From assembly GCF_020531915.1 (NCBI RefSeq), contig NZ_JAJAVG010000004.1, positions 248,001 through 312,000 on the forward strand: DNA of 64,000 bases. Direction: 5' to 3'. This DNA is from Methylovorus mays. GTDB lineage: Bacteria > Pseudomonadota > Gammaproteobacteria > Burkholderiales > Methylophilaceae. Below are positions 56,438-64,000 of this stretch, piece by piece; within the stretch, counting starts at the first letter, position 1; each line of letters begins with the position of its first letter. The notes beneath the pieces are model-generated. The model saw only the letters and a list, made by a program, of their open reading frames with translations. It was not told the DNA's origin and ran no database searches. The position numbers and the translations under genes are program-made.

Positions 56438-58642
56438 ATGTCGGAAGCGAATACCCCTTTAACCGAGCTTGATGTCGCCATTAGCGGCATGACGTGCGCT
56501 TCATGCGTCGCGCGCGTGGAAAAGGCCATCCTGAAAGTGGAGGGCGTAAGCGCGGCCAGCGTGAATCTGGCCACAGAGCGGGCCCATATCCGTTTTTCCT
56601 CCCCGGCCAGTGCCGAGCGCGTGGTACAAGCGGTCAGCAAGGCAGGGTATGAGGCGACGCCGCTTCAGGCCGAGGCGGCTTTTTCTGCGCCGCCGGAAAT
56701 CCATAGCGGCTGGAAAGTGGCGACTGCCGCGGTGTTTACCGTACCTTTGATACTCCCCATGTTGCTGATGGTGGTCGGCATTCATTTCAATCTGCCTGGC
56801 TGGCTGCAATGGCTGCTGGCGACGCCAGTGCAGCTCTGGCTGGGAGCATCGTTCTATCGTTCGGCATGGCAGGCCGTGCTGCATCGTAGCGGCAATATGG
56901 ACCTGCTGGTGGCACTGGGCACGACGGCGGCCTATGGCTTGTCGGTTTACATGCTGCTGATGGGCCATGAGCACCTTTATTTTGAAGCGGCCAGCGCGGT
57001 GATTACCCTGGTATTGCTTGGCAAATGGCTGGAAAGCCGTGCCAAGCGCCAGACTACCGAGGCCATACGCGCCTTGCAGGCCTTGCGTCCCGATACCGCG
57101 ATTGTGCGACGCGATGGCAAGGAGCTCAGCTTGCCACTGGCGCAGGTGAGTCTGGGCGATCTGGTGATTGTGCGCCCAGGCGAGCGCATTGCCGTGGATG
57201 GCGTGGTGCAGGAAGGCGAAGGCCAAGTGGATGAAGCCCTGATTACCGGGGAGAGCATGCCTTTGCACAAGCGGGTGGGCGACCACGTGACCGGTGGCGC
57301 TTATAACCTGGATGGCCTGCTGTGTGTTAAAACCACGGCCATAGGCGCCGAATCCACCCTGGCGCGGATAATCCGGCTGGTGGAAGACGCCCAGGTCGCC
57401 AAACCTGATATTCAACGCCTGGTGGACAAGGTCAGTGCGGTGTTCGTGCCCGTGGTGCTGGTGATTGCACTGATCACCTTGCTGGGCTGGCTGCTGGCAG
57501 GCGCGAGCGGCGAGCAGGCCATTCTCAATGCGGTGGCGGTGCTGGTGATTGCCTGCCCGTGTGCGCTTGGCCTGGCGACGCCTACCACCATCATGGTGGG
57601 GACGGGCATTGCCGCCAAACATGGCATTCTGATCAAGGATGCCCAAGTGCTGGAGCTCGCCCATCAGATTAATGCCGTGGTGTTTGATAAAACCGGCACA
57701 CTGACCGAAGGCAAGCCGCGCTTGATGGCCGCCAGGGCGGTCGATGGCGATGATCCTCAGCACACCCAAGCGCTGGTCAGGCTGGCGGCCAGCCTGGAGC
57801 AGGGGAGTCGGCATCCGCTTGGGGTGGCTTTGCTGACGGCGGCTGAGGAGCAGCAGATTACCCTGCCAGTGGTCACGCAACTGCAGGAAAAAGTCGGCCA
57901 AGGCTTGCAGGGCGAGGTGGAGGGCCGCACGGTGTATCTCGGCCATGGCCGCTGGATGCAGGCGCTGGGTGTGGATCTTGCGCCATTGCAGGCGGCTGCG
58001 GATGCCTTGCAGGCGCAAGGCCATACCGTATCGTGGCTGGCGACCGGCCATGTGGGGCGAGTCGTCTTGCTCGGGCTGGTCGCGTTTGGTGACCAGATCA
58101 AGGCCATCAGCGCCCAGGCCATTGCCAGCCTGCACCGGCTGAATGTCGCCAGTGTGATGCTGACCGGGGATAACCCGCGTAGCGCCCATTACGTGGCGGA
58201 CCGTGTAGGGATTCAAACCGTATTGGCCGAGCAGACGCCAGAGACCAAGGCGGCCTGCATTGCGGACCTTAAAACACGCCATGCCGTGGTGGCCATGGTG
58301 GGCGATGGCATCAACGATGCGCCTGCGCTGGCAGCTGCGGATATCAGCTTTGCCATGTCCACCGGCACCGATGTGGCCATGCACGCGGCAGGCGTGACGC
58401 TGATGCGTTCAGATCCCGCGCTGGTGGCCGATACCATCGACATTTCACGCCGTACCTATGGCAAAATCAGGCAAAACCTGTTCTGGGCATTTATCTATAA
58501 CGTGATAGGCATTCCGCTGGCGGCTTTTGGTCTGCTTAACCCGGTGATAGCGGGGGCTGCCATGGCATTCAGCTCGGTGAGTGTTGTTAGCAATGCCTTG
58601 TTGTTGCGTCGCTGGCGGCCGCCAACAACGCCAGGTCATTAA
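56438..58642 (+). CDS. copA: Copper-exporting P1B-type ATPase
   Basis: A 734-residue heavy-metal pump. It has one HMA domain with GMTCASC (Cys20 and Cys23), then eight expected membrane helices. TGES is the actuator motif, CPC in [13 protein letters not shown] is the transport site, DKTGTLTEG carries the phosphorylated Asp, and [10 protein letters not shown] is the hinge. The CPC-type site points to Cu(I) (or Ag+). Family members often have two HMA domains; this has one. The 261-bp upstream gap contains GGCGTCACGCC (56401-56411) but no recognisable CueR site. Confidence 0.92.
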   Translation: MSEANTPLTELDVAISGMTCASCVARVEKAILKVEGVSAASVNLATERAHIRFSSPASAERVVQAVSKAGYEATPLQAEAAFSAPPEIHSGWKVATAAVFTVPLILPMLLMVVGIHFNLPGWLQWLLATPVQLWLGASFYRSAWQAVLHRSGNMDLLVALGTTAAYGLSVYMLLMGHEHLYFEAASAVITLVLLGKWLESRAKRQTTEAIRALQALRPDTAIVRRDGKELSLPLAQVSLGDLVIVRPGERIAVDGVVQEGEGQVDEALITGESMPLHKRVGDHVTGGAYNLDGLLCVKTTAIGAESTLARIIRLVEDAQVAKPDIQRLVDKVSAVFVPVVLVIALITLLGWLLAGASGEQAILNAVAVLVIACPCALGLATPTTIMVGTGIAAKHGILIKDAQVLELAHQINAVVFDKTGTLTEGKPRLMAARAVDGDDPQHTQALVRLAASLEQGSRHPLGVALLTAAEEQQITLPVVTQLQEKVGQGLQGEVEGRTVYLGHGRWMQALGVDLAPLQAAADALQAQGHTVSWLATGHVGRVVLLGLVAFGDQIKAISAQAIASLHRLNVASVMLTGDNPRSAHYVADRVGIQTVLAEQTPETKAACIADLKTRHAVVAMVGDGINDAPALAAADISFAMSTGTDVAMHAAGVTLMRSDPALVADTIDISRRTYGKIRQNLFWAFIYNVIGIPLAAFGLLNPVIAGAAMAFSSVSVVSNALLLRRWRPPTTPGH

Positions 58643-58660
58643 CCATTGGAAACTTCGGGC

Positions 58661-59608
58661 ATGCACTTTCATACACAAACCTTTCATGCGACTACCCCTG
58701 GGCCCAGGCTGATTGTATTGGGCGCAGTACATGGCAATGAAACCTGCGGCACGCAGGCGATTCTGCGCGTGCTGGATGAAATAGCAGCGGGCAGCATTTC
58801 CATACTGCGTGGCTCCGTGACCTTTGTACCGATCACCAATCCTCTGGCATACCAGCACCATCGCCGTAGTGGTGATCGCAACCTCAACCGCAATCTGTTT
58901 CCCACCGCCAAGCCGGTGGAGTTTGAAGACCACATTGCCAACTGGCTGTGCCCCTTGCTTGCCCAGCACGAGGTGTTGCTCGACCTGCATTCCTTTCATA
59001 CCGATGGCGAGCCGTTTGCGCTCATTGGCCCGCTGGATAACAACGGCCCGCTGGAGCCCTTTGCCCATGCAGAAAAAGAAGAAGGTCTGGCCCGGCACCT
59101 GGGCGTGCAGCGCTTCGTGGATGGCTGGCTGGATACCTATGCGCGTGGCGTGGCGCGTCGGCAGGCCGCCAACCCGCAAGCCACGCCTGCCGCCGAGAGC
59201 GATTTGCGCTATGGGGTAGGTACCACGGAGTACATGCGCACGGTGGGCGGCTACGGCCTGACCCTGGAATGCGGCCAACATGATGACCCGGCCGCGCCGG
59301 AGGTGGCTTACCGCGCGATTCTCAACACGCTCGCGTATCTTGAGATATCGGGGGAGGCAGAACCACCCGCCGTCACCCAGACGGAATCATTGCGTATTTA
59401 CGAGGTCGTAGATCGTGCCAGTGATCAGGATACTTTCGTCAAGGTCTGGCGCAGCTTTGATGCTGTGCAGGCGGGCGAGCTGATTGGTACGCGCGGCAAT
59501 GGCGAAGACGTCTATGCAGAAGAGGGGGGCTATATCCTGTTCCCCAATCCTGATGCGGCTAGCGGGCAAGAATGGTTTTATCTGGCCAAGGCGGTGAAGC
59601 GTATCTGA
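58661..59608 (+). CDS. Succinylglutamate desuccinylase/aspartoacylase family protein
   Basis: A 315-residue zinc carboxypeptidase-like enzyme. AVHGNETCGT gives the His-x-x-Glu zinc ligands, RNLNRNLFP the substrate arginines, DLHSFHT the third ligand, and ECGQHDDP the catalytic Glu region. Family members remove acyl groups from amino acids or modify similar small substrates. The start is ambiguous: ATG at 58661 has only a weak site, and a TTG five codons earlier is possible. It follows copA by 18 bp and is probably cotranscribed, though no functional link is obvious. Confidence 0.8.
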   Translation: MHFHTQTFHATTPGPRLIVLGAVHGNETCGTQAILRVLDEIAAGSISILRGSVTFVPITNPLAYQHHRRSGDRNLNRNLFPTAKPVEFEDHIANWLCPLLAQHEVLLDLHSFHTDGEPFALIGPLDNNGPLEPFAHAEKEEGLARHLGVQRFVDGWLDTYARGVARRQAANPQATPAAESDLRYGVGTTEYMRTVGGYGLTLECGQHDDPAAPEVAYRAILNTLAYLEISGEAEPPAVTQTESLRIYEVVDRASDQDTFVKVWRSFDAVQAGELIGTRGNGEDVYAEEGGYILFPNPDAASGQEWFYLAKAVKRI

Positions 59609-59667
59609 AGTACCACGGTATCTGATCGCAAGCCTTACCCCATTCATCTGGTCGATCGGAGCCTTTC

Positions 59668-60273
59668 ATGTCAGTTGTTCATTCCCGCTTCAACGCTGCA
59701 TTTTTACCCTTGGCCTTGCTTTCCCTGGTCGCTTTTTCAGTGCCCGCGCATGCCGATTGGGTGCTGAATCCGCAGGCCTCGGACCTCAGTTTCGTTTCCA
59801 TCAAAAAGAACAGCATCGCCGAAATCCATCACTTCAAGGAGTTGAGTGGCAGCATCAGTGATGCAGGAGCCTTCAGCCTCAGCATCAAGCTCGCCAGTGT
59901 GGATACAGGCATTGCCGTGCGGGATGAGCGTATGCGCAACATGCTGTTTGATACCGCCATGTTCCCCAGCGCCTCGGTCAGCGGCAAAACACCCGCCAAT
60001 GATTACAGCAGCCTGCCTGCAGGCACCAGCCGCATTGAAAGCCTCAAATTTACGCTGGATCTGCATGGCAAGACCGTGGAGCTCAACAGCAAGGTGCGTG
60101 TTACCAGTCTCAGCAATAACAAGCTGCTGATCAGTACCATCCAGCCGGTGATTGTGGATGCGGCAAATTATGAGCTGGTGGCGGGCATAGAAAAGCTGCG
60201 TGAAGCCGCCCAGCTGCCTGCGATCAGCACCGCAGTGCCCGTTACCCTCAATCTGGTGTTTGATCGGCAATAA
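59668..60273 (+). CDS. YceI family periplasmic protein
   Basis: A 201-residue exported protein. The signal peptide ends at VPAHADW (about residue 30), followed by the YceI lipocalin-like barrel: DLSFVSIKKNSIAEIHHFKELSG and DTGIAVRDERMRNMLFDTAMFP. Members bind polyisoprenoid lipids such as ubiquinone precursors and respond to base or osmotic stress. ATCGGAGCC lies before the ATG. Confidence 0.9.
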   Translation: MSVVHSRFNAAFLPLALLSLVAFSVPAHADWVLNPQASDLSFVSIKKNSIAEIHHFKELSGSISDAGAFSLSIKLASVDTGIAVRDERMRNMLFDTAMFPSASVSGKTPANDYSSLPAGTSRIESLKFTLDLHGKTVELNSKVRVTSLSNNKLLISTIQPVIVDAANYELVAGIEKLREAAQLPAISTAVPVTLNLVFDRQ

Positions 60274-60313
60274 CGAGTAGAATGCCCTGCCGGTGCGGTG
60301 AATAAGGCAGTAA

Positions 60314-60331
60314 GTTTGCATGCGTGCAAAC
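60314..60331. promoter_or_regulatory. Inverted repeat upstream of DUF1345 gene
   Basis: GTTTGCA-TGCG-TGCAAAC has perfect 7-bp arms and lies about 90 bp before the start codon. There is no T run, so an operator is more likely than a terminator. Confidence 0.4.
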
Positions 60332-60420
60332 CGATGAGCCGTCATTGACCTAGTGTGACTCTGCCGATATGGATTAGGCGCACCGGCCCTTCTGATCGCA
60401 ATTTCAAGAGCGAACCCTCC

Positions 60421-61083
60421 ATGAGCATGGTGATTCCTGAGTCATTAAAACGTCGTCCTCGCCTGTTGATAGCGCTGATCGCGGGCCTTGCCATGGGGCT
60501 GTTGCTGCCCTATGACTGGGATCTGGTCACCCGCCTGCTGGTGACCTGGAATGGCGTGGTGTGGTTTTACCTTATCCTGATCATCTGGCTGATATCCCAC
60601 ACCAGCCATGCCGACATCCGCCGGATTGCCGAGCAGGAAGATAAAGGCGCCATGGCGGTGCTGGCGCTGCTGTGCCTGGGGTCGATATTCAGTCTTGTCG
60701 CGATTGGTTTTGAGCTGGCTTCACTGGAGGATGTGACCCGTGATGAACGCGTCCTGCATTATGCGCTGACGGCGATTACGATTTTCGGCTCCTGGCTGCT
60801 GGTTGGCATGGTATTTACGCTGCATTACGCGCACTCGTATTATCTTTCGGACAAAAAACATCGCCCCCTGAAATTCCCCGACGACGCTGTGGAGCTGAGC
60901 TACTGGGATTTTCTTTATTTCGCCAGCACGATTGCCGTGGCGGCGCAGACCTCGGATGTGGCCGTGATGAATACCAGCACACGCAAGGCCGTCACTGCTC
61001 AGTCCATCCTCAGTTTCATTTTCAACGTGGCGTTTATCGGCCTGCTGATCAACCTTGCCGGAGGCATGATCAGCGGCAGTTGA
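60421..61083 (+). CDS. DUF1345 membrane protein
   Basis: A 220-residue inner-membrane protein with about five hydrophobic segments. TSHADIRRIAEQED after the second helix and SYWDFLYFASTIAVAAQTSDVAV near the C-terminus are typical of DUF1345. Its function is unknown; a channel-like pore is sometimes suspected because of the conserved C-terminal pair of helices. The ATG at 60421 starts the family region; upstream in-frame codons do not match. Confidence 0.82.
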   Translation: MSMVIPESLKRRPRLLIALIAGLAMGLLLPYDWDLVTRLLVTWNGVVWFYLILIIWLISHTSHADIRRIAEQEDKGAMAVLALLCLGSIFSLVAIGFELASLEDVTRDERVLHYALTAITIFGSWLLVGMVFTLHYAHSYYLSDKKHRPLKFPDDAVELSYWDFLYFASTIAVAAQTSDVAVMNTSTRKAVTAQSILSFIFNVAFIGLLINLAGGMISGS

Positions 61084-61189
61084 CAGTCTGGAATTGGCAT
61101 AGCGCGGCGCCAGCCTATTTACAATGTCTTACCCCCGATTCGGACATGCGCTTATGTCGGCATCCCACCTGAGTCTCTAAGCTGAACGA

Positions 61190-61214
61190 ACTCTCCTGTT
61201 GGAGAGTGTTTTTC
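61190..61214 (+). terminator. Terminator between DUF1345 and KGG genes
   Basis: ACTCTCC pairs with GGAGAGT around TGTT, followed by GTTTTTC. Confidence 0.75.
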
Positions 61215-61239
61215 AATCATCGCTTAAAGGAGACACATC

Positions 61240-61476
61240 ATGGCTCAAAAGCAAAGCAACCGCGGATTTGCCGCAATGGACGCTGCCAAGCAGCGCAAAA
61301 TCGCCAGCATGGGAGGCAAAGCTGCTCACCTGAAGGGTTCTGCGCATGAATTCACCTCGCAAGAGGCGAGGTTGGCCGGCCAGAAGGGTGGGCAAGCCGC
61401 CCACCGCAAGGGCACGGCTCATCAATTTGACTCCCAGTCAGCCCGGGAAGCCGGACGCAAGGGCGGTCAACATTAA
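61240..61476 (+). CDS. KGG-repeat stress protein (YciG/Con-10 type)
   Basis: A 78-residue hydrophilic protein with the repeated pattern GGKAAHLKG, GGQAAHRKG and KGGQH, and the related EFTSQEARLAGQKGG and QFDSQSAREAGRKGG. It belongs to the small KGG-motif stress-induced proteins (GsiB, YciG, Con-10), which are probably disordered and protective. AAAGGAG lies seven bases before the ATG. A short hairpin CAGGC-TTT-GCCTG followed by TTTT lies at 61482-61498. Confidence 0.9.
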   Translation: MAQKQSNRGFAAMDAAKQRKIASMGGKAAHLKGSAHEFTSQEARLAGQKGGQAAHRKGTAHQFDSQSAREAGRKGGQH

Positions 61477-61526
61477 CCGGCAGGCTTTGCCTGTTTTCAT
61501 CATTCACCCATCTATAAGTTAAATCA

Positions 61527-61640
61527 GATACTTATCGGTAACAGTCAGATGCCGAGTATCGAAGCCAAGCAGGGTTTTACCTTAACCCTGCAGAAGTGAA
61601 ACCTGTGAGAGAAAAGCAAGGCACATGCCTTGCTTTTTTC
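61527..61640 (+). ncRNA. Candidate intergenic small RNA with three hairpins
   Basis: In a 282-bp gap without genes, three stems follow one another. GATACT-TAT-CGG pairs with CCG-AGTATC (61527-61560). GCAGGGTT pairs with AACCCTGC (61569-61591). The third, GCAAGGC/GCCTTGC (61616-61633), is followed by six T and is a strong terminator. The preceding KGG gene has its own short terminator, so the last one needs another transcript. No clear promoter is seen, which is why the 5' end is only the first stem. Confidence 0.5.
61613..61639 (+). terminator. Strong terminator of the intergenic locus
   Basis: AAAGCAAGGC-ACAT-GCCTTGCTTT with extra T: a classic intrinsic terminator, 120 bp before the next gene. 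Confidence 0.9.
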
Positions 61641-61681
61641 ATGTCCGCTTATCGCTCGCATAAAGAGAGTCCTACACCTGA

Positions 61682-61697
61682 ATAAGGATTTCCTTAT
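61682..61697. promoter_or_regulatory. 16-bp palindrome upstream of regulator gene
   Basis: ATAAGGA-TT-TCCTTAT is a perfect inverted repeat 62 bp before the regulator start, possibly its operator. CTGAAT overlaps its left edge (61678-61683). Confidence 0.45.
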
Positions 61698-61758
61698 GCA
61701 GATGAGCTCGAATAGGGGCTAGAGTAAAACCATCTACACAACGTAAATACAAGGTCTT

Positions 61759-62403
61759 ATGAAACACATTATTGTCGTGGATGGTTTCTCTGGCACTCGT
61801 AAGCTGTTGTGCCAACTCATCAGTAACACCCAGAAACAGTATGCCGTGGATCAGGCCATGAATGTGGTCGATGCCGAGGCCATCATCCGCCAGAAACGAG
61901 TGAATCTGGTTATTCTGGATATCTCCAAGCCCACCAAAAACGGCCTGGAAGCCTTGCTTGATCTCAAGCAGCTGTTCCCCAAAATCCCGGTGCTGGTCAT
62001 CAATGGGCCGGACCATGCCAAATATGCTGATCATTTCATGGATATCCGCTGCGAAGGCTATCTGACCAAGGATGCGGATTACGCGGAGCTGTGCAAGGCC
62101 ATACAGGCCATACTCGCTGGCGATTCGTATTTCCCGTCCATCCACCAGTCGAGCGCCCACCTGCCTGAAAAATCGCGCTACCCTAAGCGCTTGTCCTCGC
62201 GGGAAATGCAGATATTTCTCAAGACCATCAAGGGCATGACCACGAAATCCATGTCCAATGAGCTGAAAATCAGCTCAAGCACGGTCAGCGTTACCAAGTC
62301 CAATATCATGCGCAAGATGCAGTTGCGCGACCGGCGTGAGCTGATCATGTATGCCCTGCGGCAAGAGTGGTTACCGCCCAATTATATTTTCCAGCCTCGT
62401 TAA
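61759..62403 (+). CDS. NarL/LuxR-type regulator, paralogue with partly degenerate receiver
   Basis: A 214-residue protein built like the one at 51071: receiver (1-125) plus LuxR HTH (LSSREMQIFLKTIKGMTT to the end). Asp8 and the phosphoacceptor Asp54 (LVILDISKPTKNGLEALLDLK) and Lys104 are kept, but the second acidic position is Gly9 and the Thr/Ser switch is Asn82. The HTH turn reads STVSVTKSNIMRKM, sharing the TVSV/SVSV oddity with its paralogue. No histidine kinase gene is nearby. It is probably an orphan regulator; targets may include the adjacent stress genes (inference). Confidence 0.83.
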   Translation: MKHIIVVDGFSGTRKLLCQLISNTQKQYAVDQAMNVVDAEAIIRQKRVNLVILDISKPTKNGLEALLDLKQLFPKIPVLVINGPDHAKYADHFMDIRCEGYLTKDADYAELCKAIQAILAGDSYFPSIHQSSAHLPEKSRYPKRLSSREMQIFLKTIKGMTTKSMSNELKISSSTVSVTKSNIMRKMQLRDRRELIMYALRQEWLPPNYIFQPR

Positions 62404-62484
62404 GTAGAGCTAGGCCCAGACCCCATATATTCTTACACGGGTTTGACGTGCATCCTGACAGCCAGCATGGCGGGTCTGAATTAA

Positions 62485-62508
62485 GCTGAATATTCTCATT
62501 CATTCAGC
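62485..62508 (+). promoter_or_regulatory. Hairpin just before the ribosome binding site of the SDR gene
   Basis: GCTGAAT (62485-62491) pairs with ATTCAGC (62502-62508) around a 10-nt loop, directly followed by AGGAG. It may affect translation, or the repeats may be a regulator site. Confidence 0.35.
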
Positions 62509-62521
62509 AGGAGATTCCGCC

Positions 62522-63427
62522 ATGCCAACAGACAATCAGGTAGTAGAGGGCTCTCAGGGGCACGATCATCGCGAGATGCAACAGCCTCCGCAGCAGCAAC
62601 ACCAGCAGCCGGGCCGGGAAGAAGATATGGAGCCACGTCCCCAGTATATCGATCCCGCTTACAAGGCCAGCGGCAAGCTGAAAGGCAAGGTGGCGCTGAT
62701 TACCGGAGGCGATAGTGGAATAGGGCGTGCAGTGGCGGTGCATTTTGCCGCAGAGGGTGCCAATGTGGCGATCATCTACTACACCGACGCCGAAGAAGAG
62801 GATGCCTACAAGACATTGGATATCCTGAGCGACTACGGTGTGTATGCCGAAGTGTTCCAGGGCGATATCAGCGAGGTCAGCTTTTCGCGCAGTGTGGTGA
62901 ATCAGATACTGAACAAATTTGGCCAGCTGGATATCGTGGTGAACAATGCCGCGCAACAGTTTGAGCAGAAGAGCCTGGTGGATATTGCGCCATCGCAGCT
63001 GGAGCAAACGTTCAAGGTGAATGTGTTCGGCATGTTTTACCTGACGCAGGCAGCGCTGCCGCACTTGAAAAAAGGCGGCCGCATCATTAACACAGCCTCT
63101 GTTACGGCATACAAGGGCAACCCGGTACTGCTGGATTACTCCGCCACCAAGGGCGCCATTGTGGCCTTTACGCGTTCCCTGGCGCAGCAATTGAGCGAAA
63201 AGGGGATTACCGTCAACGCCGTCGCCCCCGGCCCGATCTGGACGCCATTGATTCCCGCCAGCTTCTCTGCAGAAAAAGTCGAGAAGTTCGGGCATGACAC
63301 GCCAATGGGCCGCCCTGGCCAGCCGAGTGAAGTGGCCCCGGCCTATGTCTTTTTAGCCTCCAATGATAGCTCGTATATCAGTGGGCAAGTCATACACCCC
63401 AATGGCGGCACCTCGGTTAACGGCTGA
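62522..63427 (+). CDS. SDR family oxidoreductase (YghA type)
   Basis: A 301-residue SDR with the long N-terminal extension of the YghA group: a Gln/His-rich stretch followed by RPQYIDPAYKASGKLKGKVALITGGDSGIG. The cofactor loop TGGDSGIG is near residue 60, NNAAQQ follows, the catalytic Ser is in TASVTAYKGN, and YSATKGAI carries the Tyr and Lys. Members reduce aldehydes or sugars and are often induced by stress or stationary phase. AGGAG precedes the ATG. A terminator follows. Confidence 0.9.
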   Translation: MPTDNQVVEGSQGHDHREMQQPPQQQHQQPGREEDMEPRPQYIDPAYKASGKLKGKVALITGGDSGIGRAVAVHFAAEGANVAIIYYTDAEEEDAYKTLDILSDYGVYAEVFQGDISEVSFSRSVVNQILNKFGQLDIVVNNAAQQFEQKSLVDIAPSQLEQTFKVNVFGMFYLTQAALPHLKKGGRIINTASVTAYKGNPVLLDYSATKGAIVAFTRSLAQQLSEKGITVNAVAPGPIWTPLIPASFSAEKVEKFGHDTPMGRPGQPSEVAPAYVFLASNDSSYISGQVIHPNGGTSVNG

Positions 63428-63455
63428 GCTTTAGTGCCAAAAAGGGCGCCAAAAG

Positions 63456-63478
63456 AAAAGGGGTCTTGGCCCCTTTTT
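63456..63478 (+). terminator. Terminator after YghA-type SDR gene
   Basis: AAAAGGGG pairs with CCCCTTTT around TCTTGG, then T. The symmetric arms could also serve the convergent DUF4142 gene. Confidence 0.88.
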
Positions 63479-63537
63479 ATGTTTTATAAATCTATAATAA
63501 TCAATAAAATAACAAGTAAAGTTAATGTTTTTAAGCA

Positions 63538-64000
63538 TTAGTGCGGCGGTTCCTTGAGCGATATTTCCAGCCGTTTGCCAGCCTCAAGATGTTGCTTCAG
63601 CATGGGCAGATATTGACTGGCAAATGCCTTCAGCTCCGGATTTTCCACCTTGGCAGCCGCCCTTTCGAATAACTCGACTTCATCCTGATGCGCCTCCACG
63701 CCAATATCTTCGATGAACGCCAGATCAAACGGTTTGCCATTCTTGGCAGACAGCAGATGCAATCTCAGCTTTTCCACCAGGCTAGGCTCTTCCTGCAGAT
63801 CCAGCTCGAGCTTCAGAGCCATGCGCTTCAACTTGTCGCCGCACTTTTCATGATCTTTCAACACGCGTTGGGCATATTCCTTTACCGCCGGCGTTTTGCT
63901 GTGCACGACCGCCAGGCGATTAAACTCCATCTCCATCACGCTGGCTTTGGCTGCATTTTTCAAGAACATCTCATCCTGCATGGATAAAGCCGCAGCAAAA
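63538..64000 (-). CDS. DUF4142 protein, 5' end beyond the window
   Basis: The frame is open from the window edge: FAALSMQDEMFLKNAAKASVMEMEF and on, for at least 153 residues. It matches DUF4142 (helical ferritin-like bundle): RLAVVHSKTPAVKEYAQRVLKDHE and AHQDEVELFERAAAK. Family members usually start with a signal peptide or lipoprotein signal ending in an Ala-rich stretch like the FAALS seen at the edge, so the ATG at 63981 is probably internal and the gene partial. Function unknown; often found among stress and envelope genes. Confidence 0.78.
   Translation of the reverse strand, partial: FAAALSMQDEMFLKNAAKASVMEMEFNRLAVVHSKTPAVKEYAQRVLKDHEKCGDKLKRMALKLELDLQEEPSLVEKLRLHLLSAKNGKPFDLAFIEDIGVEAHQDEVELFERAAAKVENPELKAFASQYLPMLKQHLEAGKRLEISLKEPPH

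Noticed and set aside
56501-58384. 627-codon open frame antisense to copA
   Set aside because: It mirrors the GC-rich copA codons. The translation is rich in His, Gln and Arg, as expected from antisense, and copA has all its motifs intact.
1-64000. Prophage, insertion sequence or genomic island boundaries
   Set aside because: No transposase, integrase or terminal repeats were seen, and the one tRNA gene has no repeated 3' end or integrase beside it.

Overview
This 64-kb window looks like chromosome of a betaproteobacterium, most likely a methylotroph of the Methylophilaceae (Methylobacillus or Methylovorus type). This is an inference from the gene order (rpsB-tsf-pyrH-frr-uppS-cdsA-dxr-rseP-bamA-skp-lpxD-fabZ-lpxA-lpxB-rnhB and yceD-rpmF-plsX-fabHDG-acpP-fabF), the protein sequences, an apparently moderate-to-high GC content and a split pyruvate carboxylase. 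No 16S gene or methanol dehydrogenase lies in the window to prove it. I see about 64 protein genes, one tRNA-Ser(UGA), one candidate small RNA, and no insertion sequence, prophage or CRISPR array.

Positions 1-8.1 kb hold a cut-off hopanoid gene (hpnC), purine salvage (mtnP), peptide deformylase, tRNA-Ser, a small cupin with highly-expressed-type codons, an SDR enzyme, DNA polymerase IV, the PII uridylyltransferase GlnD and methionine aminopeptidase. From 8.1 to 22.6 kb a long rightward cluster covers translation (rpsB, tsf, frr), UMP synthesis (pyrH) and the cell envelope: undecaprenyl-PP, CDP-DAG, the MEP pathway, RseP, BamA, Skp and lipid A. From 22.6 to 28.7 kb leftward genes encode an RsmI-like methylase, a DUF4139 protein, a Maf/YceF pyrophosphatase and two-subunit pyruvate carboxylase. 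From 28.8 to 34.9 kb is the fatty-acid synthesis operon with rpmF at its head.

From 35.2 to 41.2 kb a tightly overlapping operon (pabC-mltG-tmk-holB-pilZ) is followed by a TatD DNase, a PhnP-like hydrolase and a small exported protein. From 41.3 to 49.6 kb the window becomes accessory. A LysR regulator is divergent from an XdhC-MocA-IorA-IorB molybdenum hydroxylase module. Next come a cyanide-insensitive-type cytochrome bd oxidase (CioAB) and a 45-residue DUF2474 subunit that is easily missed.

From 49.6 to 64 kb there is a run of small regulatory and stress genes: a plasmid-stabilization-type protein, Fpr, two related NarL/LuxR-type regulators with degenerate receiver domains, a sodium:solute symporter with its small partner and a divergent LuxR-type regulator, CsbD, a cold-shock protein, a copper ATPase, YceI, a KGG-repeat protein, a YghA-type reductase and a DUF4142 protein. 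This part also holds the most unusual DNA: 18 perfect copies of a 7-bp repeat in the 3' region of a gene for an exported protein with three Cys-pair repeats, and a three-hairpin intergenic locus that looks like a small RNA.
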